A program made the translations under genes and the position numbers. Below are positions 44,892 through 52,579 of a stretch of 64,000 bases of DNA, piece after piece. The notes under the pieces were generated by a model. That model was not told the origin of the DNA. It did no database searches and saw nothing but the letters and a program-made list of their open reading frames with translations. The DNA is from Acidimicrobiia bacterium (lineage in GTDB: Bacteria > Actinomycetota > Acidimicrobiia > IMCC26256 > JAGNEX01), in assembly GCA_020637365.1 (NCBI GenBank), contig JACJWE010000001.1, forward strand, positions 774,001 to 838,000. Reading direction: 5' to 3'. The stretch's first letter is position 1. Each line of letters starts with the position of its first letter.

Positions 44892-46115
44892 TTACGGCGT
44901 GACCGGCCTCCATGACGTGGTTGACGATTCCTCGGACCACGGGTTGACGGAATCTGAGCGAGGTGCGTCGCGCTCCCACCAAGGGCGTTCAACATCCTCC
45001 GAGGGCCTTGGCAGCGAGATCGAACTGGCGCGCGCATCGGTATCATCGGAGTTCGCTACATGCGATTGGATGGGCTTGCCGGACTCGCTGGGCCCGTCGG
45101 GTTCCTCGGGTTCGTCGGGTTCGTCGGGGGAGCCAGCGGCCAGCGTTGCCGACTGCCCGACATCGGCTGGCTGGGACACCCTGTCCGTTCGATGCGGTGG
45201 TCCTGCCGAGCCGGTCGTCCGCCACGAGGCGTCGTCGAGCAGATCGCCGAGCGATCGCTCCACGGGCTGCGGCGTCGGTGTGTGCGGTGTTTGGCGGGCG
45301 AGGATCGAAGACCGATCAAGACCTTCTACTGCGGCGACGGCTTCGACATCAGCGGAAACGTGGTCGCCGGCGTCACCCGCCGCTGGCTCATTACCCGGAT
45401 CGGATCGAGATGGAGTGAGGGGCGTTCTGCTGGCGTCAGGGCTGTCTGGTGCTGGGGGGTCAGAGGTATCGAGGTCGGGTCCCTCGAGGTCGGGTCCGGC
45501 CGGATTTGGCCTCTTGCCGCCCGCGCTGGTGCGGCTAAAGCTCGGGTCATCCGACCGGGAGCCATCGCTGGTCGGGTCGCGGGTGTCTGCGTCTGCGCTC
45601 TCGGTGAATTGGTGCAGAGCCCCGGTGTCATCGCTCGGACCGTCGTCGCTCTGAACGTCGTCGCTCGCATCGTCCGGACGGTCGGGGTCGGAGTTTTGGG
45701 CGTGTTTGAGCGACGAGCCACCGGGGCGCATCAGAGGAGAGGCGGTCATGGCCGCGGGGCGATGCGCATCGCCCTCATCCGGCCTCATGCTGGTCAGGGG
45801 GAGCTGGTCGGGTTCCGTCGTGGTTTTCCGACGATCGGCATCTATCGATCGCGTAACGGCGAAGACATCCCACAGAGGATGGTTGGTCTTTCGGTAGTAC
45901 TGGCGTCGGTCGCCGCCCTTTGGCAGTCGATCCAACATGCCGAGTTTGGTGAAGCGTCTGAGCTCTTCGTGGACGCCAGACGGACTCGTATCGAGCGCGT
46001 TCTGGACTTCACTCACATAAAACGGCTCACCTCCGCGACGATGTACCCAATCGCCGAACTCCAAGCGGAGTGATCGCCCAAAGAGCAGTTTGCCGACATC
46101 AGCGCCAGAGGTCAT
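44892..46115 (-). CDS. Winged-helix DNA-binding protein with long disordered C-terminus
   Basis: The first 90 residues contain FGDWVHRRGGEPFYVSEVQN, GVHEELRRFTKLGMLDRLPK and GGDRRQYYRKTNHPLW, the helix-turn-helix and wing of a small transcription regulator. The remaining roughly 315 residues are a Pro/Asp/Ser-rich low-complexity region with acidic repeats (PDEPDEPEEPDGPS). ATG 46115 overlaps the upstream TGA as ATGA, so translation is coupled to the zinc-finger gene. The disordered tail is unusually long for such a regulator. The target is unknown; the neighbouring membrane-protein genes are candidates. Confidence 0.6.
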   Translation of the reverse strand: MTSGADVGKLLFGRSLRLEFGDWVHRRGGEPFYVSEVQNALDTSPSGVHEELRRFTKLGMLDRLPKGGDRRQYYRKTNHPLWDVFAVTRSIDADRRKTTTEPDQLPLTSMRPDEGDAHRPAAMTASPLMRPGGSSLKHAQNSDPDRPDDASDDVQSDDGPSDDTGALHQFTESADADTRDPTSDGSRSDDPSFSRTSAGGKRPNPAGPDLEGPDLDTSDPPAPDSPDASRTPLTPSRSDPGNEPAAGDAGDHVSADVEAVAAVEGLDRSSILARQTPHTPTPQPVERSLGDLLDDASWRTTGSAGPPHRTDRVSQPADVGQSATLAAGSPDEPDEPEEPDGPSESGKPIQSHVANSDDTDARASSISLPRPSEDVERPWWERDAPRSDSVNPWSEESSTTSWRPVTP

Positions 46116-46492
46116 CGGCGCGACTGTGTTTCGGCGCCGGTGTGAGGCTCGATGCGTGTCTCGAGGAAGGGCTCGAGACATTCGACAAGCCAGGCCAAGG
46201 CCTGTTCGGTATCGATGACGCCGTTGCTGAGATCGCGTCGAATGTCGGAGACCGCTTGTTGAATTACGAACTGATGGGCCTGGAGGTCGTCGACCACAGA
46301 TCGGCTAAATATTACATCTGACGCGGCTAGGCCGTGAGCGTCTGCAAGTTTGCGTGCCATATGGGCCTGTTGACGGCAGCCTTGCCGGCAATATCGGCGG
46401 GGTCGTCCTGGGCCAGTTGCAACCATGAATGATCTTCCACACCACGAGCAGCGCTTCGCTACGGGTCGGCGTTCCTCGGAGGAAGATTGCAT
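46112..46492 (-). CDS. Small zinc-finger-like protein
   Basis: The 126-residue protein carries KRCSWCGRSFMVATGPGRPR then YCRQGCRQQAH, a CxxC-x15-CxxxC-type metal site common in short actinobacterial proteins, followed by a helical domain (DLQAHQFVIQQAVSDIRRDL). Its TGA overlaps the start of the winged-helix gene by four bases, suggesting that the two act together. No function is known to me. Confidence 0.65.
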   Translation of the reverse strand: MQSSSEERRPVAKRCSWCGRSFMVATGPGRPRRYCRQGCRQQAHMARKLADAHGLAASDVIFSRSVVDDLQAHQFVIQQAVSDIRRDLSNGVIDTEQALAWLVECLEPFLETRIEPHTGAETQSRR

Positions 46493-46582
46493 ATCTAGAG
46501 TTTAGAACGTCACCGGAGACGGCGCGCGTATGGGTACAACACTCTCCGTGGTCCGAGAACGACGCGCCATTCGACACCTCAG

Positions 46583-47062
46583 CTAGGTGTTGGGCGAAGC
46601 AGCTGAGCGGTGCAGTGTCAATGAACGAGCTTTGAAGCCATGGGACTCAAAGAAGTTCTTGGTATGGCGATCGCCGGGCAGCGCAGTGGCATCCCAGCCG
46701 AGCAGGCCAGGGCCACCCCAGTCGATGCCGAAGTCGATCAATGCCTCGCCAACTCCGACGGTCCGGGCGTCCTCGACCACGAAGAGGTCCTGAACGACGC
46801 CTAAGAGCTGTCCGTCTGGAAGGGCGTCGACGCGAAAGATCGCAAAGCCAACGGGGACACCGTCGATCTCACCGATCGCTGCGATCGAATCGGCATCGTC
46901 GAGCGCAGCGATCCAGAGGTCTGCCGGAGGAAGCGGTGCATGGTCGCGGCTGAGAAAAAGAGCACCGCCGCGTTGGCGTTGAATACGCGCCGCGGCGCCT
47001 TGGGCCGCCTCTGCAACCCAGGGGGCGTCATCCGCTCTGCCCGGGCGGGCTGAAACTTCCAC
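46583..47062 (-). CDS. GNAT-family N-acetyltransferase
   Basis: The 159-residue protein has a GNAT layout: an N-terminal strand (RPGRADDAPWVAEAA), central strands with GFAIFRVDALPDGQLLGVVQ and the motif A region DLFVVEDARTVGVGEALIDF, where the pyrophosphate-binding R/QxxGxG/A loop appears as RTVGVG, then FFESHGFKARSLTLHR. The acceptor is unknown. The GTG start at 47062 lies five bases after the preceding gene, which reads in the same direction. Confidence 0.75.
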   Translation of the reverse strand: MEVSARPGRADDAPWVAEAAQGAAARIQRQRGGALFLSRDHAPLPPADLWIAALDDADSIAAIGEIDGVPVGFAIFRVDALPDGQLLGVVQDLFVVEDARTVGVGEALIDFGIDWGGPGLLGWDATALPGDRHTKNFFESHGFKARSLTLHRSAASPNT

Positions 47063-47067
47063 GATGT

Positions 47068-47679
47068 CTACTTGGCGATGAGTTGATCGACCTTGTTCAG
47101 CACTGTTTTACGGTTGCGGTGCTCGGACTCATAGATCCGAACGATGTCGAGTTCTGCCAGCGATAGTCCACCGAGATGCTTGACGACCTGACTCGCTGCA
47201 AGCTGATCGTAGTCGGCGATCGGGAGCGCTGTTTCTTGCACCGTTTCGCTGGTCTCGGCCGATGTGGCTGGCGGCGTCGGAGGCGCTGCGACGGCCCGAG
47301 GTGGTGTGGCAGCGTCAAGCTCTTCAGGTGCAACGGCGGTCGTGCCAACCTGTTCGGCCTGTGGGTCGTCTCCACCAAAAAACGCGCTGGTGAGCTGTCC
47401 GGCCTGTTGACGAACGGAGTCGATCTGTTGATCGATTCGCTGTCGCAGCATGGGCACGCCTGCCTGAACCGCGAACTGCCCAATCATTTTGGCCTGGGTG
47501 ATCTGCATGTTGAGGCGCTGTTTTGAGGCACCAATCTCGGAACGTCCACGCTCGACTAGTGCATCGATCATGGGGGGAACCGAATCTCGGGCGATAGCGG
47601 CGAGTCCGATTGGTGCAAAGAATGCGAGCTCCAACGCGTTGTCGGAACCATCATCTTTCTTCGAGTTGTCGTCAGACAT
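47068..47679 (-). CDS. Helical protein of unknown function
   Basis: Starting at MSDDNSKKDDGSDNALELAF, it has a moderately hydrophobic segment (LAFFAPIGLAAIARDSVPPM), a coiled-coil region (residues about 45-95), a Pro/Ala/Thr linker, and a conserved-looking C-terminal helical hairpin (YDQLAASQVVKHLGGLSLAE then LDIVRIYESEHRNRKTVLNK). Similar C-terminal hairpins occur in actinobacterial proteins annotated as lipid-droplet or membrane associated, but this link is tentative. ATG 47679 has AAGGGG upstream. It lies between lnt and a GNAT gene on the same strand. Confidence 0.6.
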   Translation of the reverse strand: MSDDNSKKDDGSDNALELAFFAPIGLAAIARDSVPPMIDALVERGRSEIGASKQRLNMQITQAKMIGQFAVQAGVPMLRQRIDQQIDSVRQQAGQLTSAFFGGDDPQAEQVGTTAVAPEELDAATPPRAVAAPPTPPATSAETSETVQETALPIADYDQLAASQVVKHLGGLSLAELDIVRIYESEHRNRKTVLNKVDQLIAK

Positions 47680-47713
47680 GACAGAACCCCTTGGTAGCCA
47701 GGCTGACGCGATT

Positions 47714-49237
47714 CTAGGGTCGCTCCCCCGCCGAAGCGCTAACACGGGGCCGGACTTTGTCCAGCCATATGTGCGCGCCGATGATGACCCCCGACAGGAC
47801 CACCATCCACGGGCCGAATCGCACATAGGGCGTCTCGCCAGCGCGAGCTGGCACGGTTGCCTTCAACGTCGCCGCCTGAAGTAGTGGCGTTTGCTGAGTC
47901 ACCAACCCGGCGGGGTCGATAACGGCGGAAATTCCGCTGATTGCGGAGTGGACGACGGCTCGGCCCGTTTCCGCCGCGCGCATTCGGGACATGGCCACAT
48001 GCTGAGCCGCATTCGACGTGTTGCCAAAGGAGCGATTGTTTGTTGAGACGACGAGGACCTGAGCGCCCTGACGCGCCCGATCCCGGGCATCTCGCCCGAA
48101 CGCGGATTCAAAGCAGATGAGGTTGCCGATGGGCGTCGGACCGATGTCGAAAATGTCGCTGCCAGCGCCCGGCCTAAAGTCGACGGGAACCTGGGACACC
48201 TGCGGGACAACCTTTTCGAGGATGGAACGGAAAGGTATGTACTCCCCGAAGGGAACCAGATGCTGTTTGGTGTAGACGCCTGCCGGCCTTCCCTGCGGGT
48301 CGAAGAGGATGTTGGTGTTGTAGCGCGGTGCGTCCGCATCGGCCGACAGTGTGCTGTTGGTCAGCACATAGGCGTCGAGATTTCTGGCGAGGTCGGCAAC
48401 TTGGGGTGTGAGCGCCGCGTCGTCGCGCGGATCTCGACCTCCAAAACTGGATTCGGGGAAGATGATCAAGTCCAGATCGTCGAGGCGGGTGAAATCCGCT
48501 GCAAGCTCCAGGTGACGTTGTGGGAGCAGCCGAGACTGCTCCGCGCCGGAGAGATCTCGGTTGAAGTCGTTGCCTTGGACGAGTCCGACGGTGAGTGATC
48601 CAACCGGTGTCGTGCCGTCGGCCGAAACAACCCCGGAAGCCACCCAGATCGATAGACACCACACGAGTGGCATTCTCCAGGCAGTTGACATCAAACGTCT
48701 CGCCGGAGGGCGCTTCCAAGGGTCGAGGAGCTGCGCCATAGCTACAGCCGATCCGACGAGCAGGAAGGTGACGGCGTGGATTCCCCCCCAGGACGCCAGA
48801 TGGCGCGCCGGTGCTAAGCCGATGAGGGCATAGCCAGGGTCGCCCCACGTGAAGCCACCATAGGGGTAGTGCCCACGAATGAACTCCCCGACGGTCCAGA
48901 TCGCCGCCGCCGCGAACGGAGAGGTCAACCTGGCAGGGCGGAGTGCGAACTCATGCATCAAGAAGAAGAGTCCCGCCCACCAAAGCGCTGTATACAGAAC
49001 CAGGAACGGGTAGCCAGGTCCGGCGGCGAGCCAGGCCCAATAGAGCATCGGGGTAAAGCACCCAACGCCCAGAAAGAAGCCACGACGAGCGAATTCGGTC
49101 GACGTCGTAGCTCCTGTGCGCATCGCTGCGATGAGCACAACAAACATGACCGGCCACCACAAATGCGGTGCGTATGAAAAAGAAAGGACGGCGCCGACCA
49201 GGAGCCAGACGCCGTCCTTGACCATGGACCGAGGCAT
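47714..49237 (-). CDS. lnt: Apolipoprotein N-acyltransferase
   Basis: The enzyme N-acylates the N-terminal cysteine of lipoproteins at the membrane. Six or so N-terminal helices precede a periplasmic nitrilase domain and a final helix. The Glu-Lys-Cys triad is visible: Glu in IIFPESSFGG, Lys in VYTKQHLVPFGEYIPF and Cys in LICFESAFGRD. The start is uncertain; ATG 49237 or ATG 49225 fits, since the upstream DUF4193 gene stops at 49252. Lipoproteins in this window, PstS and the GH114 protein, are plausible substrates. Confidence 0.9.
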   Translation of the reverse strand: MPRSMVKDGVWLLVGAVLSFSYAPHLWWPVMFVVLIAAMRTGATTSTEFARRGFFLGVGCFTPMLYWAWLAAGPGYPFLVLYTALWWAGLFFLMHEFALRPARLTSPFAAAAIWTVGEFIRGHYPYGGFTWGDPGYALIGLAPARHLASWGGIHAVTFLLVGSAVAMAQLLDPWKRPPARRLMSTAWRMPLVWCLSIWVASGVVSADGTTPVGSLTVGLVQGNDFNRDLSGAEQSRLLPQRHLELAADFTRLDDLDLIIFPESSFGGRDPRDDAALTPQVADLARNLDAYVLTNSTLSADADAPRYNTNILFDPQGRPAGVYTKQHLVPFGEYIPFRSILEKVVPQVSQVPVDFRPGAGSDIFDIGPTPIGNLICFESAFGRDARDRARQGAQVLVVSTNNRSFGNTSNAAQHVAMSRMRAAETGRAVVHSAISGISAVIDPAGLVTQQTPLLQAATLKATVPARAGETPYVRFGPWMVVLSGVIIGAHIWLDKVRPRVSASAGERP

Positions 49238-49251
49238 CGGTCGAGAACTCG

Positions 49252-49749
49252 CTACACGCAGTCGTTGCAGAGTTGATTCGTTTCGTCTGCGAGCTGAGTA
49301 CGTGACTTCACGAGGAAGCAACCGCGACAGGTGAACTCGTCGAAGCGTTTCGCTGCAATCTTCGCAGGACCCTTAGCCGTCGATTTCTTCTCCACCGCTT
49401 CGTCTTCGAGATCGCTTGAGAGCCGGTCGCGAAGCATTTCGTCGAGGGTTTCTTCGGTGTCGTCGGGGTGCTGTTCGTCTTCGAGGTCGAGGACATCTTC
49501 GTCGTCGTCATCTTCGTCGTCGTCGCTATCCGATGACGCGTCGTCTTCGTCGTCGTCATCCTCGTCGTCGTCGTAGTCGTCGTCGTAGTCGTCGTCGCCA
49601 TCTTCGTCGTCGTCTTCGTCGTCGGAATCCTCGTCGGAATCGTCGTCGAAATCCTCGTCGATCTCGTCATCGCCGAGGTCCTCGTCCATCCCGTCGTCGT
49701 CGAGATCGTCGTCGAGGTCGTCATCCATTTCGAAGTCTTCGTCTACCAC
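49252..49749 (-). CDS. DUF4193-family acidic zinc-ribbon protein
   Basis: After a very long Asp/Glu-rich region (about residues 1-90, nearly all Asp, Glu and Ser) comes a conserved core: VLDLEDEQHPDDTEETLDEM, then KRFDEFTCRGCFLVKSRTQL and LCNDCV. The two CxxC pairs would hold zinc. This is the actinobacteria-specific DUF4193 architecture, though the acidic segment is longer than usual. GTG 49749 has GGAGG 9 bases upstream. The gene precedes lnt. Function is unknown. Confidence 0.85.
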   Translation of the reverse strand: MVDEDFEMDDDLDDDLDDDGMDEDLGDDEIDEDFDDDSDEDSDDEDDDEDGDDDYDDDYDDDEDDDDEDDASSDSDDDEDDDDEDVLDLEDEQHPDDTEETLDEMLRDRLSSDLEDEAVEKKSTAKGPAKIAAKRFDEFTCRGCFLVKSRTQLADETNQLCNDCV

Positions 49750-49914
49750 TGAATCGGGCCTCCAGAACGCCGGAATCGGGCGGAGTATAACGCTAGGAAT
49801 CGTGCGTGCAACGCAGGTGGTGAGAAACCACGCTGCCTTGTCGAGAGGAACGCACCCACCCACGAAGCCGAAATGCTTAGCAGAGGGTCCGAGATGCTGC
49901 CACCCTAAGACGGC

Positions 49915-49957
49915 AAGAGGCCAAACGGCCCCTTGTCCCGGGTCCGTTTGGCCTCTT
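49915..49957 (-). terminator. 14-bp hairpin downstream of the LysM transglycosylase gene
   Basis: AAGAGGCCAAACGG (49915-49928) pairs with CCGTTTGGCCTCTT (49944-49957) around a 15-base loop, 36 bases beyond the minus-strand stop at 49994. The stem is strong, but no long U run follows. Confidence 0.6.
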
Positions 49958-49993
49958 CCGCGGGGGTCTCGGAGGTGTCGAGCGTGCCCGTGT

Positions 49994-50839
49994 TTACCGG
50001 AAGCGGTTGCGGATGAGCTGGACGTTAGCCACGTACTGCTTGGTATCGGTATACAGGCCCTTCTTCATGACCGACCCCTGCCCCTGGTAGTAGGCGGCGA
50101 TGGCCATTTCGGTGTTGCCGTCGAAGTAGTCGAGCAGGTAAGCCACGTATCGGACCCCCATCTGAATGCCTTGTTCAGGGACGAAGGCGTTCAGTACGGT
50201 CGGAGAACCGAGCAGCGAGCGGGAGATCCATTCCTCGGTCGCTGGCATGATCTGCATGACGCCCTTGGCTCCCACCCCGCTGACTACGTGGCTTTGCCAG
50301 CCAGATTCCTGGTACGCAATGGCCTTGACGAGGTCGGCAGGTACGCCGTACTGCTTTGCCCAGTAGTCAAAGACGGGGTGCAGCGCCCAACGGTCACCGG
50401 ACGCTGCTTTCGGTGCGGCGGTCGACGACGTGGGTGCGCTGCCGAGGGCCTTGCTCGGCGCGGCACTCTTGGCGGTTCCCCACAGGTTCAAGGTCCGTCC
50501 CGCGAGAATGCGGTCAGGTGACGACAGGCCGTTTATGGAGACGAGGGTCGCGGAATCAACGCCAAATCGATGTGCGATCGAAGTCAGTGTGTCGCCCGGC
50601 TTGATCGTGTAGCTGGCTTGCTGTGATCCGGGGATCGTCAACATCTGGCCGGCGTAGATGTAGTCGTCCGCCGAAATCCCGTTCGCGGCAGCCAGCTCAG
50701 AAACCGAGACGCCGAAGTATTGCCCGATGCTGGTCAGGGTGTCGGCTCGTTTGACCTGGTAGGTCAGCGTTGCGTCCGATGCGACGGCGGCAAGCGCCAG
50801 CGCGATGAGGACGCTGAGGGTTCGGAAACGACGAAGCAT
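49994..50839 (-). CDS. LysM-containing lytic transglycosylase
   Basis: The secreted 281-residue wall enzyme has a signal peptide (RTLSVLIALALAAVASDA), two LysM modules (about residues 26-70, YQVKRADTLTSIGQYFGVSV; and 76-120, YTIKPGDTLTSIAHRFGVDS) and a goose-lysozyme/SLT domain (about 150-281). The catalytic Glu178 is in AYQESGW, followed by GAKGVMQIMPAT and IAAYYQGQG. It cleaves glycan strands of peptidoglycan. In the upstream region GTTGTGACAAC is a perfect palindrome (near 50926-50936) that may be a regulator site. Confidence 0.9.
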   Translation of the reverse strand: MLRRFRTLSVLIALALAAVASDATLTYQVKRADTLTSIGQYFGVSVSELAAANGISADDYIYAGQMLTIPGSQQASYTIKPGDTLTSIAHRFGVDSATLVSINGLSSPDRILAGRTLNLWGTAKSAAPSKALGSAPTSSTAAPKAASGDRWALHPVFDYWAKQYGVPADLVKAIAYQESGWQSHVVSGVGAKGVMQIMPATEEWISRSLLGSPTVLNAFVPEQGIQMGVRYVAYLLDYFDGNTEMAIAAYYQGQGSVMKKGLYTDTKQYVANVQLIRNRFR

Positions 50840-50974
50840 GGTGGACTCCCACAGAGACAGGTGTGCCTTCTATGGGTTTTTGTCGTCGTGTATCGAGGGG
50901 GCCTTTACCCAAAAAATCTTCTCAGTTGTCACAACATCTGTTGAAGATGACCAAGTCCGGTCCCATCGAGGAGG

Positions 50975-52576
50975 CTAGCGACCGACGCGTCGTTGGTGCG
51001 CTTGACGCTCCGAGGCCAAACGTTCCAGCTCATAAACACCGTGATCGACAAAATTCATCGCGTCGGCGATGGCCACGTGGCCTGCTTCGTCTCGGATGAG
51101 TTGGTGCATCTTTTGGCAGACGGCTCGGTAGCTCGGATGACCTTGAGGCGTCGTGCGCAGTTCCGTGACGTGCATAGCTTCACGAGCATTCATTTGCATC
51201 ACGAACCGAATTCTGAACCCCAACGCAACGGCATACTGCGCCTCTTCGGGGAATGCCCCAGAGATAGCCTCGTAGAGATCGCGTGAGCGTTCCATCACAC
51301 TGCGGTAACGGGATTCGAGGCCAGCTTCGGATACAGACTCAGGGACGTCGTAGCCGAGGTTTGGGCTCAGACGTTGCCACTCGATGGTGAGCATCCTGTG
51401 CCGTTGCAGGTCTCGGAACGCCCCGTAATCGGTAGCGATCTCAAAGCGATAGTCGGTTCTTTCAAATGCACGACCCGGCCGGTGGCGACGATTCGTGCGA
51501 TCTCCGACGTAGGCGAGGAGAATGGCCGAACGTTCCTCACGTGAGAGTTGTGACACGGCCTGTGCAATCTGAGCCTCGCTCGCGCTCGTCGATGAGAACA
51601 GGGCAGCGGCAACCACCTTTTGTTCGCCCTCTGGGTCGAAGTCGACCAGCCTGACCGATTCGTCCTGTACCGGGTCAGGCAGGACGGCCATCAGCGTGTT
51701 GGCCGTCTCTTCGATGGCTCTGCGGTTGTCGGCGAAATACTGCGACCACCGTCCCCCACGATCGGGACGGTCAATCCGGGTAAGGAACGACGGAATCGTC
51801 TTGCGGAGTTCGATCAGCATCAAGTCCGCGTAGGAGCGAACCTCGTGAAGCGGATGAGAGCGCATCCGCAAAAGCAGTTGCTCATATCCCTGACCGGTTC
51901 CATAGATCCCGACATTGGAGAGCGTCGACGCTGGGAGAAGGCCGCGCAGCGCGTCACAGGCCTTGGCTTTGATCGTCGACTGGTACACCATCTCGTTATC
52001 GCTGGGATCCCGGGGGTATCGCTCTTTGGCCCACCGGAGCATGATCGGCATCATGTCGGCGTAGGCATCAAACATGGCGTCCATATCGGCCACATAGCGA
52101 GCGCCCAGCGGTGAATGCCCAATCGACGGATCCCGCCAGTAGCGGTAACGGCCGCCGAGCCTTTCGTCGTACGCGATATATCTGGTCGACTGTTCGAGGT
52201 AGGACATCAACCGTCCCCACTCGAGCACTTTGGTCAGGATGTTTGACGCCTGTTCGCAGGCCAAGTGGACGCCGCCGAGCTGAGCGACCGAATCATCCCC
52301 GTACTCAAAGAAGACCCGTTCGTAGAGTTCCTCGGCCCGTTGCAGCCCAATGGTGGCATCGAGGCTTTCATCGCCAGAGATGTCGAGTTCGCCAACGAAC
52401 TCATCGAGGAATAGGCGACGCAGACTCTTGGGCGACCTTGAGTAGCGAGCGAAGAGCGCCCCTTTGACGACCTCGGGCAGATTGACGAGCGCGAAAACGG
52501 GGCCGTCGAGATTGGTGAAATATCGCCGGAGAACCTCGATTTCTTCGGGCTCGAAATGTTCACTCACGTACAACAT
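50975..52576 (-). CDS. Two-domain ThyX-like flavin-dependent thymidylate synthase homologue
   Basis: The 533-residue chain contains two ThyX-like halves. In the N-terminal half the motif region reads EWGRLMSYLEQSTRY (about residues 119-133): the Ser and TRY of the ThyX motif are kept, but the RHR is replaced by WGR. In the C-terminal half RHRMLTIEWQR (392-402) keeps RHR but has Arg where the family Ser falls after seven residues. Canonical ThyX is about 230 residues and forms tetramers, so this looks like an internal duplication with the two halves complementing each other. Whether it makes dTMP cannot be decided here. It lies three bases after the M20 peptidase gene. Confidence 0.75.
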   Translation of the reverse strand: MLYVSEHFEPEEIEVLRRYFTNLDGPVFALVNLPEVVKGALFARYSRSPKSLRRLFLDEFVGELDISGDESLDATIGLQRAEELYERVFFEYGDDSVAQLGGVHLACEQASNILTKVLEWGRLMSYLEQSTRYIAYDERLGGRYRYWRDPSIGHSPLGARYVADMDAMFDAYADMMPIMLRWAKERYPRDPSDNEMVYQSTIKAKACDALRGLLPASTLSNVGIYGTGQGYEQLLLRMRSHPLHEVRSYADLMLIELRKTIPSFLTRIDRPDRGGRWSQYFADNRRAIEETANTLMAVLPDPVQDESVRLVDFDPEGEQKVVAAALFSSTSASEAQIAQAVSQLSREERSAILLAYVGDRTNRRHRPGRAFERTDYRFEIATDYGAFRDLQRHRMLTIEWQRLSPNLGYDVPESVSEAGLESRYRSVMERSRDLYEAISGAFPEEAQYAVALGFRIRFVMQMNAREAMHVTELRTTPQGHPSYRAVCQKMHQLIRDEAGHVAIADAMNFVDHGVYELERLASERQAHQRRVGR

Positions 52577-52579
52577 GGA

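Noticed and set aside
45060..46073. Plus-strand open frame of about 337 residues
   Set aside because: It is antisense to the low-complexity part of the winged-helix gene and consists of Gly/Val/Arg-rich shadow sequence.
49416..49790. Arg-rich plus-strand frame
   Set aside because: It is the complement of the Asp/Glu-coding triplets of the DUF4193 gene.
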